A stretch of DNA of 10,461 nucleotides from Nitrososphaerales archaeon (GCA_030044375.1 JASHVX010000078.1:1-10461); one strand, 5' to 3'. Counted from the first letter of the stretch, positions 1 to 6,593 are shown. Numbers and translations: made by a program. The notes: a model not told the origin generated them from the sequence alone.

Positions 1-142
1 AGAGAGGGAGCTCGGCGTCGGCATCGGGAACGCCATAGCTCTCGCCGACGAGATGGTATCCAACGAGCGCACGACTCCGGAGAGGCTCGCCGACGAGATA
101 GTGAAGGTAGTCGACAGGCGGGTGGAGAAGGGTTCCCACTGA
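1..142 (+). CDS. C-terminal end of UPF0200 family nucleotide-kinase-like protein (partial)
   Basis: The frame is open from the left edge (first full codon at base 2) to a TGA at 140-142, giving 46 residues of a protein whose start lies outside the window. The visible tail contains GVGIGNAIALADEMVSNE. This resembles the end of archaeal UPF0200 proteins, P-loop kinases related to dephospho-CoA kinase, where a conserved 'GIG..IALAD..I.NE' stretch precedes a C-terminal helix. The catalytic P-loop would be upstream and is not seen. The UPF0201 gene begins 7 nt downstream, and UPF0200 and UPF0201 are known as neighbours or fused proteins in archaea, which supports the call. The biochemical role of the family is not settled. 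The identification is family-level, from a short tail plus context. Confidence 0.68.
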   Translation, partial: ERELGVGIGNAIALADEMVSNERTTPERLADEIVKVVDRRVEKGSH

Positions 143-149
143 CCTCGAA

Positions 150-536
150 GTGAGGGTGACGCTAAGGGCCTCAGTGGCGCCCTCCGAAGACGAGTCGAAG
201 GTCCGCGGCGCCATGACCCGACTGCTCTCGGTGGAGCCGGCGGAGAGGTTCGACGGCAGGGCGCTCGTCCTGACGGCCAAGGGTTCTGAGTCGTTGACCG
301 ACATGCGGGACCAGCTGAGGGACAGGCACGTCAGGGCAGCCGCGAGGAGGATGCTGCTCACCGCCATGAAAGGGAGCTCGACCTCGCTCATGTTCAACCG
401 GCAGGCGGCCGCGGCTGGGGTGGTGGCCCTGTGCTCCTCGCCGGAGCAGTCGCCCCTGGGGCCGATCTATGCCACCTTCGAGTCCAAGGGGGTAGGGGCG
501 TTCATAGACTGGCTGACCGACTACGAACCTCGATAG
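150..536 (+). CDS. UPF0201 family protein
   Basis: The product is 128 residues, close to the usual UPF0201 length of about 130-140. Family features are visible in order: an N-terminal beta strand leading to PSEDESKV (residues 11-18), a central helix-rich part with RAAARRMLL (62-70), FNRQAA at 82-87, and the hallmark SPLGPI at 101-106. UPF0201 proteins are small archaeal proteins suspected of nucleic-acid binding; no reaction is established. The start is GTG at 150; a second GTG at 156 is possible. No clear Shine-Dalgarno is visible and the gene probably forms an operon with the UPF0200 gene 7 nt upstream. Its last 16 nt overlap the end of the opposite-strand RNase Z gene. Family membership is confident, function unknown. 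Confidence 0.85.
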   Translation: MRVTLRASVAPSEDESKVRGAMTRLLSVEPAERFDGRALVLTAKGSESLTDMRDQLRDRHVRAAARRMLLTAMKGSSTSLMFNRQAAAAGVVALCSSPEQSPLGPIYATFESKGVGAFIDWLTDYEPR

Positions 537-1441
537 GGGACTTCTACCTCCAACCCGTCCTTGGCCGCGAAGGTCTCGGGGAACACCGCCCTGGCCTGCC
601 TGACGAGCGACCCGACGGACGTGTACCTCGCGCTGAAGTGCGTGAGCGCGAGCCTGCGGGCCTTGGCTGACTTCGCGACCTGGGCCGCTTCGAGGCATGT
701 GCTGTGCTTCCTCTCTGCCGCCTTGTCTGCGTCACTCCCCCTGAAGGTCGAGTCGAATATCAGCAGGTCGCACCCGGAGAAGAACCTGGCCAGCCTGGGC
801 GACGGGCGCGTGTCTCCGGAGTAGCCGATCCTTCTGCCCCCTCGTCGCGGGCCGGTGACCTCCGACGGCCTCACTGTCCTGCCGCCGACCTTGACAGACC
901 TTCCCTTCTGGAGCCTCGACCAGAGCCTCCCCTCTGGGACGCCGAGCGCCCTTGCCTTCTCTGGGAAGAAGACGCCGCCCCTCTCCCGCTCCTCCACGAG
1001 GTATGAGTACGCCTCGACCGAGTGCAGGGCCCTCGTCGCCTTGACCGTGAAGTCTCCGAACCTCAGGACGGCCCCTTCCTTCGCCGCCGAGAAGGACACC
1101 GGGAACGTCAGCCCTATGCCGAGAAGGCGGGAGGTGACGTCCAGCCACTTCATGAGGTTCGGCGGGCCGACGATGCTAAGCGGCTTCGTCCTCTGAGCCA
1201 TGCTCATGGTCTGGAGCAGGCCGAGCAGCCCGGTGACGTGGTCGCCGTGGAGGTGCGTGATGAGTACCGCCATCTCCTTGTTCAGGCCCACCTTGTACTT
1301 CAGGACCTGCCGCTGCGCGCCCTCCCCGCAGTCGAGGAGGATCACGGCGCCTTCGCGCCTGACTGCGATCGCCGGAAGGCCCCTCTCCTCCGTGGGCGCG
1401 GCCGAGCTCGTCCCGAGGAACGTCACCGTCAGCCTGGCCAC
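521..1441 (-). CDS. rnz: Ribonuclease Z (tRNA 3'-processing endonuclease)
   Basis: This is a short-form RNase Z of 306 residues, the normal archaeal/bacterial length. It is a cytoplasmic metallo-beta-lactamase-fold nuclease that cuts the 3' trailer from pre-tRNA so that CCA can be added. Visible motifs are FLGTSSAAPT at the N-terminus, the zinc motif THLHGDH (His63, His65, Asp67, His68), a further ligand candidate His140, YSGDTRPS with Asp210, KHST around His246, and LTHFSARY with His268. The flexible-arm region around residues 150-200 (FFPEKARALGVP, then GRTVRPSEV) also matches the family. The start is GTG at 1441, preceded by a strong Shine-Dalgarno GGAGGTGA. The last bases of that Shine-Dalgarno are the stop codon of the upstream methyltransferase gene, which indicates translational coupling. 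It is the third gene of the prs operon and fits there as a tRNA maturation partner of the methyltransferase. Confidence 0.96.
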   Translation of the reverse strand: MARLTVTFLGTSSAAPTEERGLPAIAVRREGAVILLDCGEGAQRQVLKYKVGLNKEMAVLITHLHGDHVTGLLGLLQTMSMAQRTKPLSIVGPPNLMKWLDVTSRLLGIGLTFPVSFSAAKEGAVLRFGDFTVKATRALHSVEAYSYLVEERERGGVFFPEKARALGVPEGRLWSRLQKGRSVKVGGRTVRPSEVTGPRRGGRRIGYSGDTRPSPRLARFFSGCDLLIFDSTFRGSDADKAAERKHSTCLEAAQVAKSAKARRLALTHFSARYTSVGSLVRQARAVFPETFAAKDGLEVEVPYRGS

Positions 1442-1444
1442 GCT

Positions 1445-1452
1445 TCACCTCC
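1445..1452 (-). promoter_or_regulatory. Shine-Dalgarno of rnz overlapping the upstream stop codon
   Basis: On the minus strand this reads GGAGGTGA. It is a near-perfect anti-16S complement ending 3 nt before the GTG start of rnz. Its terminal TGA is the stop codon of the tRNA methyltransferase gene. Ribosomes ending on the methyltransferase are thus positioned to re-initiate on rnz. It also fixes the rnz start. Confidence 0.85.
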
Positions 1453-2404
1453 TCCTCATGACTGTGATCGTCCTGGTCAGGAGCCTGTGGACGTAAAGGT
1501 GATGCTCCTCCTCCACAGCGAGCAGGGGCGAGCCTCCGACCTCGACTGTATTGGGGTGCATGAGCACCATGCGCGAGCCCTCCCTGAGGAGGAGAGGGAG
1601 GGACTGGATGGCGGCCCTCGCCACTTCGGCCGTAGCCTTGCCCCTGGTGCTCGAGGCCCTCCCGTAGGGGAGGTCTGTTGCTATCGCGTCGACGGCAGTC
1701 AGCGGCAGGGAGAAGGCGTCGGCCCGGACCGCGCCAAGCCAGTCCTGCCGGTAGTGCTTCATGTTCGAGAGCGAGCCCCGCGCCATCCGCGACGACTGGT
1801 CGGACACCAGGGCCTGCGCGCCTGACTCGGCAGCCTCCAGCGCGAGGCTGCCCGTGCCCGCGAAGGGGTCGAGGAAGACGTCCCCCTCCTTGAACCGCGT
1901 GAGGTTGACCATCGCGCGCGAGAGCTTCGGGAAGATCGCCGAGGGATGGAAGAAGGGGCGGGCCCTCGGCCGCCTGAGAGACCAGCCCTGGCTCATGGTG
2001 CCGGGGCTCGTCAAAGCGAGGTAGTCCCTTTCCTTTCCTTTTACCAGGGTGAACTCGAAGTCGGGGTCGTCGAGGTCCACGGACGCGCCGTCCACGCCGC
2101 GGAGCACTGACCGGGGGTCCGGCTCGCCCTTCCTCTCCCCGAGGTGGAAGGTCCGCAGCCTGACCTTGCGCCCCCTGACTGAGGCAGCGGCGTCTCTGGC
2201 CTCCTCGAGGAGCATGCCGACCCTCCTCGAGAACGCTATCCTCGAGCCGACCAGGAATGGGTCAGCGCGCGACCTCGCGACGAGCAGACGGCTCTCAAGG
2301 AGCTCGAAGGTCGAGGCCGGGTCGTAAGTAAGAAAGAGCGCCCTGGCTTCAGCCTCGGGGATGGTGGTCCCTTCCCCTGAGAGCAGGACGAGGGACCTAT
2401 TCAT
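1445..2404 (-). CDS. tRNA (guanine(10)-N2)-methyltransferase, Trm-G10/Trm11 type
   Basis: The product is 319 residues, near the usual length of archaeal Trm-G10. The enzyme transfers one or two methyl groups from S-adenosylmethionine to N2 of guanosine 10 in tRNA. The C-terminal half is a class I methyltransferase. It has RPFFHPSAIFPKLSRA at 149-164 (typical of this family), the SAM-binding motif DPFAGTGS at 179-186, and the catalytic N2-guanine motif DLPYG at 244-248. The N-terminal ~140 residues occupy the place of the THUMP RNA-binding region but are poorly conserved by eye. The start is ATG at 2404, overlapping the end of prs by 8 nt. The gene ends in the Shine-Dalgarno of rnz. The overlaps indicate co-transcription, so PRPP synthesis, tRNA modification and tRNA trimming are made from one message. 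The exact target base is inferred from family membership. Confidence 0.9.
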   Translation of the reverse strand: MNRSLVLLSGEGTTIPEAEARALFLTYDPASTFELLESRLLVARSRADPFLVGSRIAFSRRVGMLLEEARDAAASVRGRKVRLRTFHLGERKGEPDPRSVLRGVDGASVDLDDPDFEFTLVKGKERDYLALTSPGTMSQGWSLRRPRARPFFHPSAIFPKLSRAMVNLTRFKEGDVFLDPFAGTGSLALEAAESGAQALVSDQSSRMARGSLSNMKHYRQDWLGAVRADAFSLPLTAVDAIATDLPYGRASSTRGKATAEVARAAIQSLPLLLREGSRMVLMHPNTVEVGGSPLLAVEEEHHLYVHRLLTRTITVMRRR

Positions 2405-3287
2405 CGAGGGTCTTCAGATGTGCCACTATCGCGTCTGAGACGTCGACCCTGCTGAACTCGCCGGGGACTGTGTTGGTGGAGACTATGGCGTCCACTCCCG
2501 CCCGCTTCAGCTTCGACGCGGCGTCGTCGACCAGGATGCCGTGGACGCACACGGCGAGGACCTTCTTTGCCCCCTGCTTCGTCATCGCCTCGGCGGCGGC
2601 GCAGACCGTGCCCCCTGTGCTTATGATGTCGTCCACGATGATCACCTCCTTGCCCTTCACGTCCAGCCTCGCCTCTTGCAGGGTGACGCCGCCCGTCACT
2701 CTGTCCCTGGTCTTCGTCAGCTTGAGGAAGCGAGCGCCGTAAAGCTGGGCGAAGGCCTCCGTCCTGCTCGACCCGCCGAGGTCCGGGGATATGACCACCG
2801 GGTCGCTCAACTGGAGCTCTGACCTGATGAAGTCGACCAGGCCCGGGATCGCGGACACGCTGTACGCCGGGAACGAGAAAAGAGAGAGCCCTTCTGCGGA
2901 GTGGATGTCGACAGACACAAGCCTCCTTATGCCTGCGAAGCGCATAAGGTGGGCGACGACGCCTAGGGTGACGCTCTCCCCCGGGAGGAACTCCTTGTCC
3001 TGCCTGGCGTACCCCAGGTAGGGGACCACGGCCACGACGCGCGCGCCCTCCTGGCTCAGCTGGTGAGAAGCCAGCAGCAGCTGGAACAGGTGCGTGTCGA
3101 CAGGCGGGCAGGTGGACTGGACGACGAGCACCGTCTTGCCTGACACCTTCTCCTCGCAGGTGAATCGCGTCTCCCCGTCTGGGAACACCTTGAATTCCGC
3201 CTTCAGGAGGGGGAAGCTGAGCTTGTCGGCGACCGCCTTGCCGAGCTGCTCTGAGGCCGGGCCGGGAAGGACTAGCTTCTCCGTCAT
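2397..3287 (-). CDS. prs: Ribose-phosphate pyrophosphokinase (PRPP synthetase)
   Basis: This enzyme makes 5-phosphoribosyl 1-pyrophosphate from ribose 5-phosphate and ATP, feeding purine, pyrimidine, NAD and histidine/tryptophan synthesis. From the chosen start it is 296 residues, normal for archaeal Prs. Motifs in order are GPASEQLG near the N-terminus, FPDGE at 35-39, the ATP-binding loop YLGYARQDKEF ending near residue 100, VDIHS with His129, SPDLGG followed by Arg, and the PRPP loop VDDIISTGGT at 219-228. I chose ATG at 3287 rather than an in-frame TTG at 3314. The nine extra residues are not family-like, and the TTG lies right beside the TATA element at 3318-3324, upstream of the expected transcription start. 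It is the first gene of a three-gene operon (prs, tRNA methyltransferase, rnz). Confidence 0.94.
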   Translation of the reverse strand: MTEKLVLPGPASEQLGKAVADKLSFPLLKAEFKVFPDGETRFTCEEKVSGKTVLVVQSTCPPVDTHLFQLLLASHQLSQEGARVVAVVPYLGYARQDKEFLPGESVTLGVVAHLMRFAGIRRLVSVDIHSAEGLSLFSFPAYSVSAIPGLVDFIRSELQLSDPVVISPDLGGSSRTEAFAQLYGARFLKLTKTRDRVTGGVTLQEARLDVKGKEVIIVDDIISTGGTVCAAAEAMTKQGAKKVLAVCVHGILVDDAASKLKRAGVDAIVSTNTVPGEFSRVDVSDAIVAHLKTLDE

Positions 3288-3317
3288 GGCTGCTAAACTC
3301 GCCTCCGCCCTCAATCG

Positions 3318-3324
3318 TATTTAA
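3318..3324 (-). promoter_or_regulatory. TATA box of the prs operon
   Basis: The minus strand reads TTAAATA in an otherwise GC-rich region. Its centre is about 34 nt from the ATG at 3287. Archaeal transcription starts roughly 22-27 nt downstream of the TATA centre, so the message would begin near 3295 with a leader of only a few bases. Confidence 0.65.
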
Positions 3325-3371
3325 CGGATTGCGCCCGGCGGCGTCCGTCTCGTCCGCCTGCGGGAAAATGG

Positions 3372-3377
3372 TTAAGG
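3372..3377 (+). promoter_or_regulatory. Possible TATA element of the zinc-ribbon gene
   Basis: TTAAGG follows an A-rich patch (GGAAAATGG) and lies about 34 nt before the TTG start at 3408, the same spacing as for prs. The motif itself is a weak match, so the call rests mainly on spacing. Confidence 0.35.
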
Positions 3378-3407
3378 CATGGTCGGACGGGAGATACTTC
3401 GAACTAT

Positions 3408-3626
3408 TTGGACCAGATATGCCCAGAATGTGGAACCGGGATAATGATGTACGACATCCCCACTAAGCGCTTCGGCTGCAAGAAGTGCGGCGCCTTCCTC
3501 ACGAGAGACCAGCTGTCCGACCTCAGGTACAAGCAGAAGGCTCCGGTCGAAGACGAAAGGCGGAAGAGGTCGCGCCAGCAGTCAGACTACCTCGAGTGGT
3601 GGCTGAGCGGAAACAAAGAACAGTAG
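3408..3626 (+). CDS. Small zinc-ribbon protein of unknown function
   Basis: The product is 72 residues. Two Cys pairs, CPEC at 5-8 and CKKC at 24-27, are separated by 15 residues and form a single zinc ribbon. The ribbon is followed by a charged, probably helical tail rich in Arg/Lys/Glu/Gln (about residues 42-60) and a Trp-Trp near the C-terminus. The fold resembles zinc ribbons of transcription or translation proteins, but I recognise no specific family and assign no function. The start must be TTG at 3408, because the first Cys pair lies before the next Met codon; a TATA-like element sits about 34 nt upstream. The gene stands alone between the divergent prs operon and the convergent NUDIX gene. 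Confidence 0.75.
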   Translation: MDQICPECGTGIMMYDIPTKRFGCKKCGAFLTRDQLSDLRYKQKAPVEDERRKRSRQQSDYLEWWLSGNKEQ

Positions 3627-3651
3627 GCGAGAGGGGCGCGCACAGGCCGCG

Positions 3652-4107
3652 CTAGCGGAGCCTGCGCCTGGAACGCATGGCGCCGAAGTGAAGTTCGAGC
3701 ACACGCCTGGTCCCTTCGCTCATGTCTAGCCTCCGCGCCTCGGGCTCGCTGAACCATCCGAACGACGAGGACTCCCCGTTCAGCACCACCCGGCTCGCGC
3801 CGGTGGCCCGCGCCGCGTAGTCTACGAGTATGTAGTGGTAGCGGGGCCTCGGCCCCTTGCCTGGGTGGATGTCGGTGCCTACGTCCAGGAGGCCCTCGAT
3901 GCTGACGTCCAGGCCTGTCTCCTCCCTGACCTCCCTCACCGCCGCTTCCTCGACAGTCTCGCCCAGCTCGACGAGCCCGCCCGGCAGGGCCCAGCGGCCC
4001 TCGTTCGGAGGGAACCTGCGCCTGACCAGGAGGACGCGGCTCCCGTCGTGCACCACCGCCCCCGCGCCGACCAGCGGCCTGGACGGATACTCCCTCCTGA
4101 CCTTCAT
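3652..4107 (-). CDS. NUDIX hydrolase
   Basis: The product is 151 residues, a single-domain NUDIX protein. The NUDIX box is complete at residues 44-66, following GX5EX7REUXEEXGU, with the metal-binding REVREE segment at 58-63. The preceding RRRFPPNEGRWALPGG is typical of ADP-ribose, ADP-sugar or (d)NTP hydrolysing members; substrate cannot be read from the sequence. The family cleaves nucleoside diphosphates linked to another group, using Mg2+. The C-terminus is Arg-rich (MRSRRRLR). The start is ATG at 4107, about 30 nt from a TATA element shared with the divergent CinA-type gene. That pairing places two likely nucleotide or NAD-metabolite hydrolases under one promoter region, which hints at a common housekeeping role but does not prove it. 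Confidence 0.93.
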   Translation of the reverse strand: MKVRREYPSRPLVGAGAVVHDGSRVLLVRRRFPPNEGRWALPGGLVELGETVEEAAVREVREETGLDVSIEGLLDVGTDIHPGKGPRPRYHYILVDYAARATGASRVVLNGESSSFGWFSEPEARRLDMSEGTRRVLELHFGAMRSRRRLR

Positions 4108-4133
4108 TGGCGTCTTGACGGGCTCAAGAGTCG

Positions 4134-4140
4134 TTTTAAA
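4134..4140. promoter_or_regulatory. Single TATA element centred between two divergent genes
   Basis: The sequence is TTTTAAA on plus and TTTAAAA on minus, so it reads as a TATA box in both directions. It is the only A/T run in the 57-nt gap 4108-4164 and lies at its midpoint. Its centre is about 28 nt from the GTG at 4165 and 30 nt from the ATG at 4107. Both transcripts would be nearly leaderless. Confidence 0.65.
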
Positions 4141-4164
4141 GATGGGAGACAGGAACGCGGGAAC

Positions 4165-4989
4165 GTGGTCAGGGTAGAGATGCTGGCAGTCGGGAAGGAG
4201 CTCCTGATCGGGAGGACCCTGAACACAAACGCCCTGTGGATAGGGAAGAGGATGGCGGCCATGGGAGGCATGCTCGCAGAGGTCACGACGATAGACGACG
4301 ACCTGGGAGAGATAGGAGACGCGCTCAAAGGTTGCTTGGGCAGGGCGCCCGACTTTCTGATCGTGGTGGGAGGACTGGGGCCGACATACGACGACATGAC
4401 CCTCCGCGGGATCGCGAAGGCCACAGGCCGGCGGCTGAAGGTCGACCCCGTGGCGCTCGACATGGTCAAGAGGCGCTACGCGAGGAGGGGCCTCGCGAGC
4501 GTCGAGCTCACGCCCGCGCGGAAGAAGATGGCCACCCTCCCGAGCGGGGCAAAGCCAGTGAGGAACAGTTTGGGCACCGCCCCCGGGGTGATGTTGAGAC
4601 TCGGGGGCACTCTGGTCTTCTGTCTTCCCGGCGTCCCTTCCGAGATGCGCGGCATCTTCCGCGAGTCAGTGGAGCCGCGGATAGCGGAGAAGACGGGGGC
4701 GCTCCACAGGGAGTACGTCACGCTCGGACTCGAAGGCATCTACGAGTCTGCGCTCGCCCCGCTGATAGAGGAACAGCTGAAGACGCATCCTGGAGCCTAC
4801 ATCAAGTCGCACCCCCGCGGCGTGAGAGAGGGCAGGTCCAGGATAGAGCTCGACGTAGCCGTGGTTGACGCGGACGCGGGCCGCGCGAAGCTGGCAGCCG
4901 GCGAGATAGTTGACGGAATCAGCGCGGCAGTCAGAGAGGCTGGCGCGGACGTCGGCCCAGGCAGGACGGCGGCCAGGAAGCGACGGTGA
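4165..4989 (+). CDS. CinA-type molybdopterin-binding-fold protein (COG1058)
   Basis: The product is 274 residues from the GTG at 4165. The N-terminal MoCF/CinA domain is clear: EMLAVGKELLIGRTLNTNA (residues 5-23) matches the family opening, GGLGPTYDD is at 69-77, NSLGTAPG at 134-141 and LPGVPSEM at 154-161. Members with this domain are linked to ADP-ribose pyrophosphatase activity and NAD by-product clearance in bacteria, where it is often fused to a C-terminal NMN deamidase domain. That second domain is absent here; about 110 residues follow the core, as in archaeal stand-alone forms. The open frame extends far upstream, but the family start and TATA spacing select 4165. The TGA overlaps the GTG of the downstream GPN GTPase gene (GTGA), so the two are translationally coupled. 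Confidence 0.9.
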   Translation: MVRVEMLAVGKELLIGRTLNTNALWIGKRMAAMGGMLAEVTTIDDDLGEIGDALKGCLGRAPDFLIVVGGLGPTYDDMTLRGIAKATGRRLKVDPVALDMVKRRYARRGLASVELTPARKKMATLPSGAKPVRNSLGTAPGVMLRLGGTLVFCLPGVPSEMRGIFRESVEPRIAEKTGALHREYVTLGLEGIYESALAPLIEEQLKTHPGAYIKSHPRGVREGRSRIELDVAVVDADAGRAKLAAGEIVDGISAAVREAGADVGPGRTAARKRR

Positions 4990-5753
4990 CTCTCGTGGAC
5001 ACGATCTTCGTGACCGGCACGGCCGGGTCAGGGAAGTCTGCGCTGACGGGCGCTCTGAAGAAGTGGTACACCGACAGGGGCGAGGAGGCCATCGCAGTCA
5101 ACCTCGACCCGGGAGTCGTGGCCACACCCTACGAGCCGGACGTCGACGTGAGGACGCGCGTCGACCTGCAGGACGTGATGGAGAAGTACGGGCTAGGTCC
5201 GAACGGCGCGCTCGTGGCAGCGGCAGACCTGGTCGCGGCCAGGCTGGGAGAGATCCAGGAGGAGATCGACTCCTACAGCGCCGAGTACGTCATCGTCGAC
5301 ACGCCCGGCCAGACCGAACTCTTCGCCTTCAGGGAGAGCGGCGAGTACATCGTCAAGGGCCTGGCTTCAGACTCGAAGACACTCCTCTTCCTGCTCGACC
5401 CCCAGCTTGCGACGACTCCGGGCAACTTCCTCTCGATAGCGCTCCTTTCGGCGTCGGTAGGACTGAGGCTGAGCCTTCCTCGCATCACCGTGCTGACGAA
5501 GAGAGACATCGCCGGAGAAGCCGCGAAGCGGATCCTCTCCTGGAGCAAGGACTCTGCCGCCTTCGAGGAGGCGCTCGCGCGGACCAGGGACAGCGACCAG
5601 TACTCCCTGTACTCCGAGCTGTTCAGGGCGCTGAGGAGGCTCTCCTTCGGGGCCGACCTCTACCCTGTCTCCTCTGCCACGCTCGAGGGGCTCGTGGCCC
5701 TGGTGGGAGAGATATCCCGACTCGGTCGTGGCGGAGAGGAGCTCAGCGACTGA
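4986..5753 (+). CDS. GPN-loop GTPase
   Basis: The product is 255 residues, the usual archaeal GPN size. Motifs are the P-loop GTAGSGKS at 11-18, NLDPG at 39-43, the signature Gly-Pro-Asn at 71-73 (GPNGAL), the switch II/G3 motif DTPGQTEL at 105-112, and TKRD at 171-174 in the G4 guanine-specificity position. GPN GTPases are dimeric. Eukaryotic relatives help assemble RNA polymerase II, while the archaeal role is unresolved. The start is GTG at 4986, overlapping the CinA-type stop codon by 4 nt; a second GTG four codons later (at 4995) is possible. The final 11 nt overlap the end of the opposite-strand alpha/beta hydrolase gene. Confidence 0.95.
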   Translation: MTLVDTIFVTGTAGSGKSALTGALKKWYTDRGEEAIAVNLDPGVVATPYEPDVDVRTRVDLQDVMEKYGLGPNGALVAAADLVAARLGEIQEEIDSYSAEYVIVDTPGQTELFAFRESGEYIVKGLASDSKTLLFLLDPQLATTPGNFLSIALLSASVGLRLSLPRITVLTKRDIAGEAAKRILSWSKDSAAFEEALARTRDSDQYSLYSELFRALRRLSFGADLYPVSSATLEGLVALVGEISRLGRGGEELSD

Positions 5754-6474
5754 GCCCGGCCAGGAAGCCCTGGACGGCGGCCGCGAACGCCTCTGGCTTC
5801 TCCAGAGGGAGCATGTGACCTGCGCCCTCCACGAGTTCGAGCCTGGACGACGCGATGTGCTCGGCCAGGTAGACCGACCACTTCGGCGGCGTCATCCTGT
5901 CGTCCTCCCCGCAGACGACCAGAGTCTTCGCCTGTATCTTGGAGAGCTCCGACCTGACGTCGAAGCCGTCGCACGCGAGGTAGTCGTTCAGGAACACGGG
6001 CAGGTTGCTGAAGGAAAGGGCCGCCCTGGCCTCCCGCCCGAGGCCGAGGTCGACCTTGAAGTAGCTCATGGGTGTTATCACCTTCTCTATGGTTCGCATC
6101 GGCTCGGTGCGCAGCCCCTCGACGATGGACGGGGTGACGCCCAGCTTCGCACCGGCGCCCACCAGTATGAGCCCCCCTACGCTCTCGGGGTGTCCGATGG
6201 CCAGGGTCAGCGCTATCGCGCTGCCCATGGAGTGGCCGCAGACGACCGGCCTGTCGGGCATCTGCTCCCTGATGTAGGCATGGACGGCCTCCGAGTACTC
6301 GCCGATGCTGCTGCAGGTGATCTGGCCGGCAGGGTGGCCCGGCAGGTTCACGGCGACCGCCCGGGCCGGCCCGTCGAGGAAGCCGAAGGTCCTTCTCCAG
6401 AAGGCGCTGTTCCCTCCGGCGCCGTGTATGAAGAGGGAGGCGTAGGGGGCCCCTCCAGTCATCGACTCGAGCAA
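5743..6474 (-). CDS. Alpha/beta-fold hydrolase
   Basis: The product is 243 residues (from TTG at 6474) with a classic alpha/beta hydrolase layout. The oxyanion segment FIHGAGGN is at 15-22, the nucleophile elbow GHSMG has Ser82, a likely acid lies in GEDDRMTP (Asp192), and the catalytic His is in EGAGHMLPLEKP (His220). A cap-like helical insert occupies about residues 110-180. Such proteins hydrolyse esters, lactones, C-C bonds or other substrates, and nothing here fixes the substrate. The start is uncertain. TTG at 6474 is 28 nt from a TATA-like element and would be leaderless, while ATG at 6462 would give a protein four residues shorter. The gene is monocistronic, divergent from prpB, and its 3' end overlaps the GTPase gene. 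Confidence 0.9.
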   Translation of the reverse strand: MLESMTGGAPYASLFIHGAGGNSAFWRRTFGFLDGPARAVAVNLPGHPAGQITCSSIGEYSEAVHAYIREQMPDRPVVCGHSMGSAIALTLAIGHPESVGGLILVGAGAKLGVTPSIVEGLRTEPMRTIEKVITPMSYFKVDLGLGREARAALSFSNLPVFLNDYLACDGFDVRSELSKIQAKTLVVCGEDDRMTPPKWSVYLAEHIASSRLELVEGAGHMLPLEKPEAFAAAVQGFLAGLSR

Positions 6475-6498
6475 GGCGGCCGAGACCTTGAGCCGCGG

Positions 6499-6505
6499 AT
6501 TTAAC
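6499..6505 (-). promoter_or_regulatory. TATA box of the alpha/beta hydrolase gene
   Basis: The minus strand reads GTTAAAT, the strongest A/T patch in the 6475-6593 gap. Its centre is about 28 nt from the TTG at 6474 and 40 nt from the ATG at 6462. Confidence 0.55.
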
Positions 6506-6538
6506 GGTGACGAGGCGCAACGCTGGAGGCGGTCACCG
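6505..6538. repeat. Inverted repeat between divergent promoters
   Basis: CGGTGAC (6505-6511) and its exact complement GTCACCG (6532-6538) flank a 20-nt spacer. It lies between the TATA elements of the alpha/beta hydrolase gene and prpB. It could be an operator or a chance 7-bp match; no second copy was seen at the other prp/mutase promoters. Confidence 0.3.
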
Positions 6539-6562
6539 AGGAGCGCGACCGCCGACGACAGG

Positions 6563-6568
6563 AATAAG
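6563..6568 (+). promoter_or_regulatory. Candidate TATA element of prpB
   Basis: AATAAG stands alone in a very GC-rich stretch about 28 nt before the TTG at 6594. It is a weak TATA by sequence, but the spacing agrees with the other promoters in the window and supports the TTG start over the ATG at 6624. Confidence 0.4.
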
Positions 6569-6593
6569 ACGAGGGGCGGGCAGCCGTGCCGAG

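Noticed and set aside
1022..1825. Open frame of 267 codons on plus across rnz and the methyltransferase gene
   Set aside because: It is antisense to two well-conserved genes and its composition is biased and motif-free.
2025..2045. Pyrimidine-rich stretch with T runs, terminator-like on plus
   Set aside because: It lies inside the methyltransferase coding region on the opposite strand; it simply encodes a Lys/Glu-rich segment (VKGKERD).
3288..3314. N-terminal extension of prs from a TTG at 3314
   Set aside because: The TTG lies beside the TATA element, upstream of the expected transcription start, and the nine extra residues do not resemble Prs.
3835..4164. Upstream extension of the CinA-type frame
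   Set aside because: It would run antisense through the NUDIX gene, and the family opening sequence begins only at about 4171.
4910..5818. Open frame of 302 codons on plus over the GPN GTPase gene
   Set aside because: It is a frame-shifted shadow of the GTPase gene with no recognisable motif.
5660..6520. Open frame of 286 codons on minus over the alpha/beta hydrolase gene
   Set aside because: It is a frame-shifted shadow of the hydrolase, which carries the full catalytic triad in the correct frame.
6507..6593. Upstream extension of prpB from 6507
   Set aside because: The added residues are Arg/Gly/Ala-rich, unlike PrpB, and the extension lies upstream of the candidate TATA element.
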